Origin: Dermacentor variabilis
Lineage: Eukaryota > Arthropoda > Arachnida > Ixodida > Ixodidae
Direction: 5' to 3'
Length of the DNA stretch: 64,000 nucleotides
Assembly: GCF_050947875.1 (NCBI RefSeq)
Contig: NC_134568.1
Coordinates: forward strand, 194,444,853 to 194,508,852
Positions within the stretch are counted from its first letter, which is position 1. Every line of letters begins with the position of its first letter. Below, piece by piece: positions 52,205-64,000 of this stretch. The position numbers and the translations under genes are program-made. The notes below the pieces were generated by a model. It saw only the letters and a program-made list of their open reading frames with translations. It was not told where the DNA came from and did not search any database.

Positions 52205-55160
52205 TCATCATCAGCAGCAGCAGCAGCGGCAGCCTGGTAACGCCCACTGCAGGGAAAAGTCCTCTCCCATACTTCTCCAACTACCCCGGTCATGTACTAA
52301 TTGTGGCCATGTTGTCCCTGCAAACTTCTTAATCTCATCCGCCCACCTAACTTTCTGCCACCCCCTGCTACGCTTCCCTTCCGTTGGAATCCAGTCCGTA
52401 AGCCTTCATGACCATCGGTTATCTTCCCTCCTGATTACATGTCCTGCCCAAGCCCCGATTTCTTTTTCTTGATTTCAAATAAGATTTCATTAACTCGCGT
52501 TTGTTCCCTCACCCAATCTGCTCTTTGTTATCCCTTAACGTTACACCTATCATTCTTTCCATAGCTCGTTGCGTCATCCTCCATTTAAGTAGGACCCTTT
52601 TCGTAAGCCTCCAGGTTTCTACCCGTACGTGAGTACTGGTAAGACACAGCTGCTATACACTTTTCTCTTGAGGGATAATGGCAACCTGCTGTTCATGATC
52701 TGAGAATGCCCGCCAAACGCACCCCAGCTCATTCTTATTCTTCTTATTTCAGTCCCATGATCCGGATCCGCGGTCACTACCTGTCTTAAGTAGACGTATT
52801 CCCTTACCACTTCCAGTGCCTCGCTACCTATCGTAAACTGCTGTTCTCTTCCGAGACTGCTAAACATTTTAAACATTACTTTAGTTTTCTGCAGATTAAT
52901 TTTTAGACCCACCCTTCTGCTTTGCCTCTCCAGGTCAGTGAGCATGCATTGCAGTTGGTCCCCTGAGATAATAAGCAAGGCAATATCATCAGCGATCGCA
53001 AGTTACTAAGGTATTCTCCATTAACCCTTATCCCCAATTCTTCCCAATCCAGGTCTCTGAATACCTCCTGCAAACACGCTGTGAATAGCATTGGAGAGAT
53101 CGTATCTCCCTGCCTGACGCCTTCCTTTATTGGGATTTTGTTGCTTTCTTTATGGAGGACTACGGTAGCTGTGGAGCCGCTATATATATCTTTCAGTATT
53201 TTTGCATACAGCTCGTGTGCACCCTGATTCCGTAATGCCTCCATGACTGCTGAGGTTTCGACAGAATCAAACGGTTTCTCGTAATCAATGTAAGCCACAT
53301 ATAAGGGTTGGTTATATTCCGCACATTTCTCTCTTACCTGATTGATAGTGTGAATATGGTCTGTTGTTGAGTAGCCTTTACGGAATCCTGCCTGGTCCTT
53401 TGGTTGACGGAAGTCTAACATGTTCCTGATTCTATTTGGAATTGCCTCAGTAAATACTTTGTAAACAACGGACAGTAAGCTGATCTGTCTATAATCTTTG
53501 AAGTCTTTGGCGTCCCCTCTCCTATGGATTAGGATTATGTTAGCGTTCTTCCAAGATTCCGGTACGCTCGAAGTCATGAGGCATTGCGTATACAGGGAGG
53601 CCAGTTTTTCTAAAACAATCTGCCTACAATCCTTCAACAAATCTGCTGTTACCTGATCCTCCCCAGCAGCCTTCGCCCTTTGCATAACTCCCAAGACTTT
53701 CTTTACTTCTTCCGGCGTTACTTGTGGGATTTCAAATTCCTCTAGACTATTCTCTCTTCCATTATCGTCGTGGGTGCCACTGGTACTGTATAAATCTCTA
53801 TAGAACTCCTCAACCACTTGAACGATCTCATCCATATTAGTAACGATATTGCCGGCTTTGTCTCTTAACGCACACATCTGATTCTTGCCTATTCCTAGTT
53901 TCTTCTTCACTGTTTTTAGGCTTCCTCCGTTCCTGAGAGCATGTTCAATTCTATCCATATTATACTTCCTTATGTCTGCTGTCTTACGCTTGTTGATTAA
54001 CCTCGAAAGTTCTGCCAGTTCTATTCTAGCTGTAGGGTTAGAGGCTTTCATACATTGGCGTTTCTTGATCAGATCTTTCGTCTCCTGCGATAGTTTACTG
54101 GCATCCTGCCTAACGGAGTTACCACCGACTTCCATTGCACACTCCTTAATGATGCCCACAAGATTGTCATTCATTGCTTCAACACTAAGGTCCTCTTCCT
54201 GAGTGAAGGCCGAATACCTGTTCTGTAGCTTGATCTGCAATTTCTCTATTTTCCCTCTTACCGCTAACTCATTGATTGGCTTCTTATGTACCAGTTTCTT
54301 CCGTTCCCTCCTCAAGTATAGGCTAATTAGAGTTCTTACCATCCTGTGGTCACTTCAGCGCACCTTGCCGAGCACGTCCACATCTTGTATGATGCCAGGG
54401 TTAGCGCAGAGAATAAAGTCGATTTCATTTCTAGTCTCGCCATTCGGGCTCCTCCACGTCCACTTTCGGCTATCCCTCTTGCGGAAGAAGGTATTCATTA
54501 TCCGCATATAAGTCTGTTCTGCAAACTCTACTAATAACTCTCCCCTGCTATTCCTAGAGCCTATGCCATATTCCCCCACTGACTTGTCTCCAGGCTGCCT
54601 CTTGCCTACCCTGGCATTGAAGTCGCCCATCAGTATAGTGTACTTTGTTTTGACTTTACCCATCGCCGATTCCACGTCTTCATAGAAGCTTTCGACTTCC
54701 TGGTCATCATGACGGGATCTGGGGGCGTAGACCTGTACGACCTTCAATTTGTACCTCTTATTAAGTTTCACAAGACCTGCCGCCCACTCGTTAATGCTAT
54801 AGAATTCCTGTATGTTACCAGCTATATCCTTATTAATCAGGAATCCGACTCGTAGTCCTCGTCTCTCCGCTAAGCCTCGGCAGCACAGGACGTGCCCGCT
54901 TTTTAGCACTGCATATGCTTCTTTCGTCCTCCTAACTTCACTGAGCCCTATTATATCCCATTTACTGCCCTCTAATTCCTCCAATAACACGGCTAAACTC
55001 GCCTCACTGGATAACGTTCTAGTGTTAAACGCTGTCAGGTTCAGATTGCAATGGCGGCCTGTCCGGAACCAGAGATTCTTAGCACACTCAGCTGCGTCGC
55101 AGGTCCGACCGCCGCCGTGGTCAGTTGCTTCGCAGCTGCTGGTGGGGACTGAGGGCCGGG
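52199..55160 (-). mobile_element. RTE-clade retrotransposon, copy 2, 5'-truncated
   Basis: Collinear with copy 1 from the simple tail (plus strand ATCATCATCATCAGCAGCAG) to about 55160, where similarity ends at GAGGGCCGGG. So it lacks the leader beyond that point. The tail combines GAT and GCT trinucleotides. Confidence 0.9.
52230..55150 (-). pseudogene. RTE endonuclease/reverse transcriptase, copy 2, dead
   Basis: 54990-54355 encodes endonuclease (GDFNARVGKRQ, EIDFILCANPG) and reads through the site where copy 1 is frameshifted. A TGC-to-TGA change then stops the frame at about 54354. 54342-52903 resumes the same protein through GVRQGDTISPMLF. At about 52995 one base is lost compared with copy 1 (CAGCGATCGC here, CAGCGAATCGC there), which removes the catalytic FADD in frame. 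A third piece (52978-52619) continues in another frame, and further lesions follow to the 3' end. A clear pseudogene. Confidence 0.9.
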
Positions 55161-55249
55161 TGAGACTTTGTTAATGGTATGTAAAATGCAGCAGGCTTGC
55201 TGCACTGCTAGGGTACATACTGAGGAATGTCCAAGTTATGGTAATTTAG

Positions 55250-55610
55250 AATCAACAATGACGCCCTGGGGATATCCTAAATCCACAACCAAATGTCCCC
55301 CAAACGTACTTTGGATGACTGGTAATACAAAACGTTTCAGAAGCCTCCTACATCCTGAAAAGAATGTCCCTAGGGTGTACTCAGGAATATGCAATAAAAA
55401 TAATCAATATTTCAACATCTCTTGGACGTCCGAATATCCCATTATGACGTTCGTGGGACGTTTCTAAGAACGCCAATTCGCGTGCATGGGACGGTCCTAT
55501 GGACATCCAAGAATGATCCACAGGCTACTTAGATATGCCCTAGGGACGCTCGAATGTCCCGTTTCAGATCTCTGCTGGACATCTGTAGGACGTGGATGGT
55601 CGAATGGGTT
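55250..55610 (+). repeat. Degenerate GGACGT-type short repeat
   Basis: Words such as TGGACGTCC, GGGACGTTTC, GGGACGGTCC, GGGACGCTCG and AGGACGTGG, alternating with AATGTCCC or ATGGACATCC, recur at irregular 15-40-base steps. It looks like an old minisatellite with palindromic GGACGTCC at its core. Confidence 0.5.
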
Positions 55611-56230
55611 CACGCGGAAAAAAAAATTTGTTCTTATCAAGTCCAGCACCTGATAGCGTAGAAGGTGAAGTCTATTTGGTCTTGCAAATGACGACATTGC
55701 ACCGTTCACCTCACGCTGTACAGAAAAATCGTTTCTCACCAGATAGCCTGGTAAAAGCTTACAAGTTATGTCTGCACATGAGGAATATTTGGAAACGGAA
55801 TCGTGGGACCATACAGATAGAAACATGAAATGCGACCCAAATGATGCCCAATTTGTCGAAACGCAAAATTTTCAGGCTCGGTTCGGGTTCCCGCTTTTCA
55901 TTCAGTTAAGGTTCAGCTTCGGAGCGATAATTCTAACGGTTCAAACTGGCTCGGGGCATTCTGAACCGGTTCATTCAGGTTTTCAAACGGGTTCGAAGAA
56001 ATACTCCTGTGCCACCGGACGATTACATCATGGACGTTTACTTGGAGTGGATCCAGGAAGTACTTTTTTCTACCTTTCCTGTTTTTTTTTCTTTGTGCTT
56101 CATGTCCCGCTGCTGCCTTTTTTAGTAGGTTCGTTCAAGAAGTACAGGGCTACCTGCAGTCCCCTGATGGCTTCTCCCAAAGGGGTACGTATACCACGTG
56201 CTATACTTGTCACACGAGTGAAAGGAAGGT
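55611..56230. other. No gene; GGTTC-rich patch
   Basis: Between about 55877 and 56000 the words GGTTC and GAACC recur (CGGTTCGGGTTCC, GAACCGGTTCATTCAGG). Otherwise nothing is recognised. Confidence 0.45.
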
Positions 56231-57160
56231 CGGGCCCAAACTTCTGAACCTGAACGCTATAAAAGCCCCTGCCTCTTCCTGGTCGAGATGAATTCGATCG
56301 AAATCAAACCGTTTTTCCGCTGGTGGGACGCTCTGGAATGGACGGCCACCGGCAGAAACAAACGACGCCTAAATCTCACCTGCCTCACGAGTGCACCGAG
56401 AGATGGCAGCACGAGGGCATGGCGCTGCCGACGCCAGGGTGCGAGCCCGCGGATCGCATGCCCGGCGTTCGAGCCCCGATCAGCAGAGCTCGCCGCGCGC
56501 TACGACCGCCGTGTCATCGATCCCACGTGGCGGCGGGGGCCTTTCTTCTGCACGGCGGCAGGGCCCCCTACTTCTGTCTTTGCGGGCCGGCTCCGTCTGT
56601 TCGTGGCCGGTCGTGTGTGCGCGCGCGCGGCAGCCGCGTGTCCCAACGGTGACTTGGCGTCATTATGTGCCCGACCTGTTGGATTCGTATCGGTCGCCTG
56701 CTCCACTGCACGCTGACGCTGCTCACTCTTGGAGTATCGCCACTGGTGGGCCTGCAGCCGCTCGAGACACCGCGCAAAGGTCGGTGTCCGCAGGACTCTT
56801 CACGCGGCTATACACTTTCGCGCGATGCAAGTTGACGTCTTATTTTCGCTTCGTGCCCCCGTTGTTTATGTAAGCACGACAGGTCACGTGGGCCGCACTC
56901 CTGCCCATGTGCTCTACTTTGTAGCTGACACCGAAGTGTATCGCTACTTTCACCGAAGGCGGGAAACCTGTAAACACGGAGGAGCAGCGCGCTCGCTTAC
57001 CTTTCGCGTTTACTGTTTGCCGCCTTCGCGCTTGACGTGCATGCGGGCGCGTCGCGTCTAATTTCCCCTTTCTTTCAGGGACGAAATGATGAGCCCATCT
57101 TCGCTGCTTCCTTTTCACTACTCGGTCCAGAGCCTCTTCTAAGCGCGTTTTGAGCAAGCT
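56230..57160 (+). promoter_or_regulatory. TATA box followed by CpG-rich block, possible solo LTR or promoter
   Basis: CTATAAAAGCCCC at about 56258-56270 lies just before about 600 bases of very CpG-rich sequence with overlapping open frames in several phases (56288-56716, 56391-56873). The composition contrasts sharply with the A/T-rich surroundings. No partner LTR or protein family was found. GTCACGTGGGCCGCA at about 56883 also occurs in the left part of the Harbinger element (about 2173). Confidence 0.3.
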
Positions 57161-60100
57161 GCAAGGAAGAGCACGTATTTCAGTGACGAAAGCTTCTGTG
57201 CTAAATCAATGAAGGGAAAGAAAACTGATGCGCGAGAAGGGAACAACAAGGAAGGCTGAAAGAGTGGAAGTTCGCAGCCGCATGAAGGCCGAGGATGTTG
57301 CCTGCACGTGCTCGAATTAAATTCGAGGCCGACGTGCAGGAACTATTCTAAATCTGTGATTGTCAATAAGTTCAGCAGGTTCAGAGTGCACGCTTACTCT
57401 TACAATTGCCCGACTTAATGCTTGGCTTTATTTGAAAAAACGAAGCCCCACAAAGGCTTCATCTGCCCAGCCTTCATGAGATGCGAAGTAAGGTTTGGTC
57501 TTTTGAGAAACCCAATATCTTTTGTGGAAATACAAAATGCGAGGAAAAAATTTTATAAACAAAAACTTCAGGTGGGCAGCAACTCAGTTTTTTACGTAAA
57601 TACCCGGAAGGAATCGTCGAATACATTAATAAATGTTTTAATTTTATTTTTCTAAATGTATCGTTATGCCAAGTAGGTGACAAAGAGAAAGAAAAGTGAA
57701 ATGTAGAGAAGCAGACAATCAACTGTAATATTAGTTCACGTCATGTGCATGGTGTTAGATATGTTTATTATGATACTGTGAACTTGAATATTTCGTTAAC
57801 ATTCTTCAAGCACTGTAGATCAATATCGTGCACAACGGTCTACAATGTATTCTTTTATATTTTCGCAAAAGCACTCTTCTGAGTTTGGAGGTCTTTATAC
57901 AAGGCGTATATTTCGTGTTTGGGCGTAGGTGAGAAATACACGTAGTTCACTTTAGGTAGTTAAGCATAACCCACAACCTCTGTACCAATACAACGTTGTC
58001 GGTTATGCTCAGTTTTAATATTGATTCCCGTCGTGTTAAACGGAAGGTCGAGTTATCCAATCTGTGCATGAGACAGCCACGCTCAATGAGTTAATAAATG
58101 GCAGGTAGTGACTAAGCCAAGTGCAACTCTAGCACAAACAGGAAGCTGGCATAGGGAGCCTCAGCCTCTTTCGTGATTCGGAGAAAGAGGCCGGCAGAAG
58201 GCTAAGTCCTGAGGTGAAGACCTGCAGGCACGACGATACTGTGCCCCCATGGCTAGATCTCGTTTTGATTAGCAGGGCGGTTTGCCCTGCGCTACGGCAC
58301 GGGCTCATCAGAACTGGCCGGCGCATCTGGCAACTGTCCGCAGCAATGAGCACAAGTAGTGGGACGATTGCCAGCGCTCATGCCGGGACGTGCTTGACAG
58401 ACTGTTCCCACTTTCAGGAACGGGATCAGGTACTTGTATTGTAGCCTGTAGTCAAGGGCCGGGCCACGCAGCCTTCAGCAAGAAAGCGATGTGCTTATGG
58501 AGCGAAACCTCTGCACAGAGACGGGTATTATGGTCAGGCTAATAAAAGATTAGCAGACCGTACCTATATGCATTTCGCCGCGCAATGGGTGGACGCATGA
58601 AGGGAGAAGGTTAAGCAGGCCAACAGAGAACCGCTGATGTGGCGCTTTAAGAAAGAGCACATACTGTCCATCCGTGAGGACAGCGAAGATTATTTGATTT
58701 CGGGAGCAGGAACAGCACGACTTGATCTACACAGTCTTGTGAAGTCAGCTTTCTAGTATCGTCAAAAAGAAAGATGTAGTCAGTAAAGTCTGGCAGAATA
58801 TTCGTCCGGAACCTTATTGGCGTATTTTGTACTACGATGTTGACCATAAGCTGAGAAAATCAAGGTTTCATCTTTTCTTCTTCATTTCGGAGCACCAACA
58901 GCGAATACGGTGACATCGATATGGCATGTCAATTTCAAATGATGTTTATAGGTTTCGATCTTCATTATATATTCAGAAAAACGGCATAGACATGTTAAAT
59001 GAGCGTTTGTTTGTTTTCGACTGCTTTACTGTTTATTTTGAAACGATGAACTAGCGTCGTGCAGACACTGTCACTTTCTGTGGCGTCACAGGAAGCTTCT
59101 TCGTGTCATTCAATGTAATATCGTCAACCATACTTTGTATTTGCTTAAGTTTTGCCCTACTAAACATCTGCTAATAGTAATGATGGCTTAAGTGGATACT
59201 CAAGCGCGGGATTAACAATCTCCCGAAACAAGCTTTTTTTTCTTTTTGGTTACTTTTAGGAAGCGACTGCTCGACGACAAAGACGTTTATTAAAGGATGC
59301 TGTTGATGGTTTCTGGTTTTTCTGTATGCCCCTTTATTAACGAAAGGCCCGTGGCCTCACGACCTTCTTCACGGAAGGCCCGACGCGTGTTCGGCTCGGC
59401 TAAGTCACTTCAATTTTGACGTCCCAAGTCATCATAAAGGACGAAAACCACAGAACATGTTTAATCTACCTGTGGCTTTTTAGCAGACCGCTTCAGCAGA
59501 GCGTTACCATTTAATGTTACCGGTACCATAGTGGCTAACTTGCAGCTTTTGCGCGCTGCTTAGTGGCTCTCACGTCGTGTGAGCGTAGCGCAGTTCAGCT
59601 GGTGCACGGGAAAACTAACAATCAAGTTCTGCAAAGTGTGCCAGCCTCATTGGGGCAAACATTTGAACTGCCTTTTTTGTTTCTTTGTGTCAGTAAAGAT
59701 TTGAGGTCTCCCAGAACTAACTGGCGAATCAGGTAAACATAAGTTCATGTAATTATAGGGCACTAAATAATGGCATGGCACTATAGCTTATGAGGTTCAC
59801 TCCAAAAGCACACCTGAGAGTTATGTAATAATTGAGACAATATGAATAAGCAGTTTTCTTAGTTTTGGAGAAAAATCATTTTCTACTCATACACCTTTAA
59901 ACAGGACCAAAAATGAAAAGATTATTTCAGTTATACAAACTTGCAAAGATACGCACGCAGCCACTCCGTTTGCGGCTACACGTATCTCAGAATGGGTGCG
60001 GAAAAATCTGCAGTTTTGCCCGAAATGCGAAGCAGTGACATTGATGACTAGCACAGTATTATGCGAAATATAATTAGCAATCGTACTGCGTTGTGCTAGT

Positions 60101-60714
60101 TGGTACATGGTTATAGACGCAATGGCGCGAAAAAGACGAGGAGCTGAAGACACACAATATGTACACTTCAAGAACGCTTGTGCTGCACATTTAGTGTGTC
60201 TGCATGTCCTCGTTTCTTTCGCGCGATTACTTCTATTGTATCTACGAATACCAGCGTCTCGCACTGTATATCAAGCAGGTTATGCAGTACAAGCTGTGCA
60301 ATGATCTCTGTCTGAAGCCGGGCTGTGAATGCAGGTAGCCCGTCAGATAAACCGGCACTGCTTCTCGGGATCGTCCGTAGCTTGACACAGATAATAGTTG
60401 GATGGCGTACTTTTGGGTCAGTCCAACCTCGCATGCAGAAATGTGTAATACTGATTACATGGAACACATTCTTTTTACTCAGTTATTTCACGGGCAGACG
60501 AACCAGCATGTGATTGCATCTTTGATTTGTCTGGCTAGCTTAAGGAGCGCACGAAAAATCGAAAGAAACGCCGATCCACCGAGAGCTGCCAGAATCCTGC
60601 CCCCGAATATGACTACCTAAGCACACAGGATAGATGAGCGAAGCAATGCATCTATGTTGGCTTTTAATGCTAACCGCTACTTGGCTTCTTCGAGGCACTT
60701 AGCGGTAGGCAGGT
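57161..60714. other. Gene-poor stretch, unidentified
   Basis: About 3.5 kb, mostly A/T-rich with a more GC-balanced block at 58130-58640. No transposase, RT or host-protein motif was recognised on either strand, and no long inverted or direct repeat was noticed. Confidence 0.45.
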
Positions 60715-60840
60715 AGGTTCCCCTCTCGCCTTGTTTGATAAAATGAAAACTTGAGTGCCCGACGGTGGTACTGAACCTCTGACGCGGAGCACAATCCGCC
60801 TGATGCTCTAAACGTTGGGCTACGACCACATTAGGGTTTC
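60715..60840 (-). mobile_element. tRNA-derived SINE fragment
   Basis: The minus strand reads GTCGTAGCCCAACGTTTAGA (A-box region), then GAGGTTCAGTACCACCG (B-box region), then GGGCACTCAAGTTTTCATTT. This is the layout of a second tick SINE type, different from Ruka. Target duplication was not resolved. Confidence 0.65.
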
Positions 60841-62040
60841 TCCCGTGCCAGTGCCAGCTAGCTCTTTTACATGACTGGCGTGAGCGTCGCGTAACACAGC
60901 ATTGAGCTAGAGCGCGTGTGAGCGTGCCAGTTTCCATTCGGCCACAGACTTAGCACTCTCTTTTCCTTGTGTCACAGGCGAGAGCGTGCCAGTTTCTCCC
61001 GCTTTTGCATAGTGCCAGCAAACGCTTTGATGCGCTGTGTTGGACGGTACTGCCTTTGGGATCGGTCCAGGTCGTAACGGAACAAGTTGTAACGTTTCTT
61101 CCTGTGTAAAAACGAAAGAAAAAGGAAAAGGAACACTGTCGTAACGCCGTCGCCATCACAATATTTAGGCTGTCTTGCTTCTGGCGTCACACACAGGCTC
61201 GCGTCAAACCCGACTGCTCGCTTTACACCAAACCCGTCATTTCATCTCCTCAAAGAACCCCCAACGATGCTGGATAACCATTTAGTCGCAAAGTGCTTCG
61301 GATAACATCGATCCCCCAGAGTGCGGAGGATCTGCGCATTCCTTTTTTGCATTAATTTGGAAGACAACGGCTTCCTTGGCGAGTTACCGTCACTTTTTTG
61401 TATAGGGTATGTCTGTTCCAAACTCTAGCCTGTTTCGTGGGGCGATCCCGAAGGTTGTGCAACCTTAAGTCCGATGCTCTTCCTACTCCCTTCACGCGAG
61501 GGGTGACGCGATATAGCGCATGCGCAGTGGCTCCGGCTTTAGCACGTGGAGGAGCGCTAATTCGCTCTAGCCTTCGCATTGTCATGTCGCGACCTAAGAA
61601 ATTACTCAACGAAGCGGACGTTGACAAGCGGAAGAAAAAACTGAGGAGCCATTACACTCTGTGAAGGTGGTTCACCTGTGAAGCTGCTATGGTGGTATAA
61701 ATTATGTTCGTATATAGTTTCGTTGGTATGTGACTATATATATATAATTACGTGTATGTCACTTATGCGAAATACAATGAAACATCAGGCGCCCACTACG
61801 TCACGCACTATACGTCATAAATGCACAGAGCTACCGCCGAAGGCATTTTACTACACCGCTCTAAAGATGCAGATGTCGATGCAGCTGTGACAGAGCGCCG
61901 TTTGGAAGCAGGTGACCGTTAAACCAAGCCTCGACGCGAGCGAGGATATCCGTTGAATGGGGCACAATCCAAAGGACTGCACGAAACAAAACACGTTTGT
62001 TTGTAATTTGAGATTGAGCATGCTTTCTAATTAATTAGCT
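60841..62040. other. No recognised gene
   Basis: CAGTTTCTCCC and GAGCGTGCCAGTTTC words are repeated near 60920 and 60985. A short TATATATA run lies at 61734. Nothing else is recognised. Confidence 0.45.
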
Positions 62041-62059
62041 GAATGAAACTTGGAAGGAC

Positions 62060-62450
62060 TGCAGTTTTATTCTAGCGGACAAACATGGCGCTGCCCGTTT
62101 CCCTCCTGTAGAAGCCCATGTATTGACGGCAGACTGGAATTCCACAATATTTACAACTGCACTGTGAACTACACAATTGAAAAGAGTAGATAAAACTCAG
62201 TGTAATGTTAGAGCCACCTTAGCGGCTAATTGTAATATAATTTTTTTTCGATATAGTTTCGATAAAACAAGAGTTACAGCCGTTTTCTGTAACCATACTT
62301 TCTCCGTGGACGGCCATGTATTAACAGGAGACGAGAATTCTGTACTATTTACAGCTTCACTGTGAACTAATTATGACAAGTAAATGAAACTCAGCGTAAT
62401 GATAGTGTCCTTTTAGCGGCGAATTTGAGTATAATTTTTTCCAAGATACC
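62060..62450 (+). repeat. Two-copy tandem duplication, ~198-bp unit
   Basis: CATGTATT(G/A)AC at 62117 and 62315 anchors two copies that share TTTACA(A)CT, CACTGTGAACTA, AAACTCAG(T/C)GTAATG and TTAGCGGC lines. The copies are clearly diverged. Confidence 0.7.
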
Positions 62451-62679
62451 TACATTAGATGTAGAGCTAGAGAGCCTTCGCGAGAAAGTTGGCTTTGCCG
62501 CAAGGTGCGTTCCGTTCGCCGCTACAATTTTTCCGGAGGGTAGCCACAGACAGCTTCGCTGTAAAAAGTGCACAGGCTGCCAGACGTCGGCCACGCATAT
62601 ACTCAAAAAAGTTGGAAGGCGATTCAATCTTGACGTCGATTAAACGCTGTCGCGCCAGCGCGGCTCTGACCATACAGTA

Positions 62680-63706
62680 TACACTTCATAGAGCCCATTA
62701 TCACCCCCAACAAAGCAAGGAAGACATTATCTTTCATCGACTTCAACTAGAGGTTGAACCGCCTTCCAGATTTTGTTATTTGTATGATTTGCATTTCAAT
62801 ATTTGTGTTAACGAGTTAAGCACATAGCTATTTATGTTCAGGTCTTGCGTAAGTACTTTGTCTTTGCTTCCCTGTAATAATGCAAGAGAAGAAAAATATG
62901 GTCTGGTAGCTCAATATTTAGGACATTATCTTTCAGTGGGACAAACTCAAGAATAACTAGAACGCATGCATCACGCACAATAAATTCGACGGCATGACGA
63001 TGTGTTGATTACTTACGGGCAGGTATTGTGGCAGAGGTGACGCCATGGGTACATCACGAAAATTTTTAGATCAGCTATCGCCGACCTGGTAATATATATA
63101 CCATCAGTCTTACAGCTTCAGGATTAAGAAGGTGGGGGAAATACGATTACCTAACGGGAGACCTTAACTTGAACTCAAAGTGATTTAACTCCGCAAAAGC
63201 GAGCCGACCTGACCAAAGAAACTTTTTTTAGCTTCCACATTCTATAACTGGTTGAAGGGCACAGGTAGAGACCGGTAATAATCACGTACGCTGCCGCCGC
63301 ACGACAAGCTTCAGCATGGTCCCCTTACCCTGTTGCTCCGACTACTTCAATGCAAGACATTATGGCAATGCAGCTTAATTCTCATTATGCTTCATTTTAA
63401 CCGACTAAACAACGATAGCTTATCTTCGCAGACCAAAGCAGGCGGTATCTGCTTACTTCTCTTACTTTTCTTTAATGCTTTGCCGCAGGTAGCAAACAGA
63501 AGAGCTTGGAGCATGTTTTCCTCTCCTTCAGTTCGCGTTGCGTGGCGGTGCTTGCTGTACTCCTCCTGTGGTTTCACAAGCAGTACCACGAAAATAAAAA
63601 AAACAGCACACAGGCAAAGCGGTAATGGGCACGAGCTAAGCTGACGCATACCTAAAGAAAGTTTCCGACGAATGTGTATTCACTCGTTCATTTGGTGTTC
63701 TTTTAC
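62680..63706. other. No recognised gene
   Basis: A/T-rich sequence without family-like frames or obvious repeats. Confidence 0.5.
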
Positions 63707-63708
63707 TA

Positions 63709-64000
63709 CAGTGTGTCCGTAAAGTCATGGTTCACTTTTGACTGGTCACAGGAAAGCAACAAAACAACACAGAAATGTGACCCCTTCACAAAATGAAAAC
63801 TTTCCAAGTTTCCGTAGAAGATGTGCAAGGGTGTGCACACACACGCGATGACGCAGCACCATGAACTGCGCAGCAGCGGATCAGCCCACGCCCACACCAG
63901 TCGAGATTTGGACAGTAGAGAGGAAAGTTCAGTGTGTTCTGTGGCTTGCTAAATTCGAATCCGTGACCAAAATGTAACGTGAATATCGTCGCATGAACAA
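63709..64000 (+). mobile_element. Tc1/mariner-like element, left end, cut by window edge
   Basis: A terminal sequence CAGTGTGTCCGTAAAGTCAT is preceded by TA (63707-63708), the target duplication of the Tc1/mariner superfamily. About 150 bases further in, a transposase-like frame begins. The right end is outside the window. Confidence 0.7.
63861..64000 (+). pseudogene. Mariner-like transposase, N-terminal helix-turn-helix, with nonsense codon
   Basis: From the ATG at 63861 the frame reads VEIWTVERKVQCVLWLAKFE, which resembles the DUF4817-type helix-turn-helix at the start of some mariner-like transposases. A TAA at 63975-63977 interrupts before REYRRMN, where the family has a sense codon, so a C-to-T change is likely. 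The rest of the protein lies beyond the window. It would bind the terminal repeats. Confidence 0.6.

Noticed and set aside
1..64000. CRISPR arrays, bacterial operons, rRNA genes
   Set aside because: No spaced identical repeats with unique spacers, no operon-like gene packing and no rRNA-like sequence were seen.

Overview
The window looks like intergenic or intronic DNA of a hard tick (Ixodidae). The evidence is three copies of the ixodid SINE Ruka, other tRNA-derived SINEs of tick type, many CR1-like 3' ends with A/T-rich tails, and a very high load of eukaryotic transposons. There are no operons, ribosome binding sites or CRISPR arrays. I found no host gene that can be called with confidence. 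Nearly every coding-quality stretch belongs to a transposable element, and every one has at least one inactivating lesion.

Layout. 1-1740: about nine copies of a ~184-bp A/T-rich satellite. 1989-9532: a 7.5-kb PIF/Harbinger-type element with matching 12-bp ends and TAA target duplications; it carries a decayed MADF-BESS gene (+) and the first exons of a Harbinger transposase (-). 9858-12905: a nearly full-length RTE-clade retrotransposon (-) with one frameshift, then a tRNA-like segment split by a Ruka insertion. 13.3-22.8 kb: short elements, a CR1-like 3' end, a 55-bp perfect-foldback insertion, a three-copy tandem repeat, and a 671-bp fully palindromic MITE. 22869-28382: a Gypsy LTR retrotransposon (-) with 191-bp LTRs, inserted into a TA microsatellite. 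29.3-30.7 kb: a CR1/Jockey-like reverse transcriptase fragment. 31.2-33.8 kb: a hAT/ZMYM-like transposase pseudogene (+), itself hit by a 135-bp hairpin insertion. 34353-40750: a second LTR retrotransposon (-) in which integrase lies upstream of reverse transcriptase, the Gmr1-like order, with a SCAN-like Gag. 41.2-41.9 kb: a MITE. 42646-45610: a long CR1-like copy (-) carrying a Ruka. 45.7-49.5 kb: diverged ~0.5-kb repeats interrupted by a 990-bp TIR element, a CR1 tail and a Ruka. 50.2-51.6 kb: a degenerate short-unit tandem array. 52.2-55.2 kb: a second, dead RTE copy (-). 55.2-63.7 kb: sparse repeats. 63709-end: the left end of a Tc1/mariner-like element that runs out of the window.

Two observations stand out. 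The first is the tick Gmr1-like element, with Gag-PR-INT-RT-RNaseH order, a SAP-like and SCAN-like Gag, and a hairpin-associated block of divergence between otherwise near-identical LTRs. The second is the complete-ended Harbinger element, in which a MADF-BESS protein replaces the more usual Myb/SANT partner and both ends carry ACGCGT clusters. All ten reverse-transcriptase-derived elements lie on the minus strand, which could mean the window sits inside a plus-strand transcription unit. All family assignments rest on motifs read by eye; no database search was run.
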